Assembly (NCBI GenBank): GCA_041477815.1
Contig: JBGOUV010000385.1
Span: 1-6,592 of the forward strand
Source: JBGOUV01 sp041477815
Lineage (GTDB): Bacteria > Acidobacteriota > Terriglobia > Bryobacterales > JACQDG01
Length of the DNA stretch: 6,592 nucleotides
Reading direction: 5' to 3'
A program made the position numbers and the translations under genes. The notes under the pieces were generated by a model. That model ran no database searches, had not been told where the DNA came from, and saw only the letters and a list, made by a program, of their open reading frames with translations. How positions within the stretch are numbered: position 1 is the first letter of the stretch; every line of letters begins with the position of its first letter. Positions 6,536 to 6,592 of this stretch are shown piece by piece.

Positions 6536-6592
6536 CACCCGATCGCGTCTGGGCGGACAGTTGAAGCCCGGCTTTTTTCCCGGCAGCCTCTG

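Noticed and set aside
6549..6578. A + strand terminator-like hairpin with T6
   Set aside because: CTGGGC and GCCCGG can pair (one G-T wobble) ahead of six T's, but no + strand gene lies upstream for 4 kb, the stem is only 6 bp with an 11-base loop, and it overlaps the likely upstream promoter region of the - strand gene.

Overview
The window looks like a piece of a high-GC chromosome, probably from an acidobacterium of the Solibacter/Bryobacterales type. That is an inference from gene content: secreted HAF-repeat proteins, large secreted dimethylformamidase-like proteins and ABC-2 operons of this style are common there. No taxonomic marker gene is present. Nothing in the window marks it as a phage, plasmid or insertion sequence, and I see no RNA genes or CRISPR array.

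Bases 1-2527 (+ strand) are the end of an ABC-2 export operon: a permease cut by the left edge, an ATPase, and a second permease. The genes are chained by 4-base stop/start overlaps (GTGA, then ATGA), each with a Shine-Dalgarno sequence inside the preceding gene, so they are almost certainly co-translated as one transporter. The substrate cannot be read from sequence. The second permease carries a large extracytoplasmic loop that resembles a BamE/SmpA-type domain, which is unusual.

Bases 2533-4902 (- strand) hold one large secreted protein of about 780 residues. It has a signal peptide, a beta-rich N-terminal half of unknown type, a central region resembling the C-terminal domain of the N,N-dimethylformamidase large subunit (an HxE motif is kept), and a discoidin-like (F5/8 type C) sugar-binding-type domain at the C-terminus. 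It converges on the ABC operon with only 5 bases between the two stop codons.

Bases 4903-5248 are a gap without a confident gene. They hold a 66-codon Cys-containing reading frame of doubtful status and a 7-bp inverted repeat.

Bases 5249-6448 (- strand) encode a secreted protein of 399 residues. It has six HAF-type repeats of 41-43 residues and a C-terminal beta-sandwich-like domain resembling PxKF. It is visibly less GC-rich than the rest, and its repeat units share stretches of about 35 identical bases. Its start, ribosome binding site and a candidate -10 element are clear upstream; the remaining bases to 6592 are leader and promoter region.

The ABC operon and the two - strand genes show no evident functional link. 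The two - strand genes both encode exported proteins but are 346 bases apart and need not be co-transcribed.
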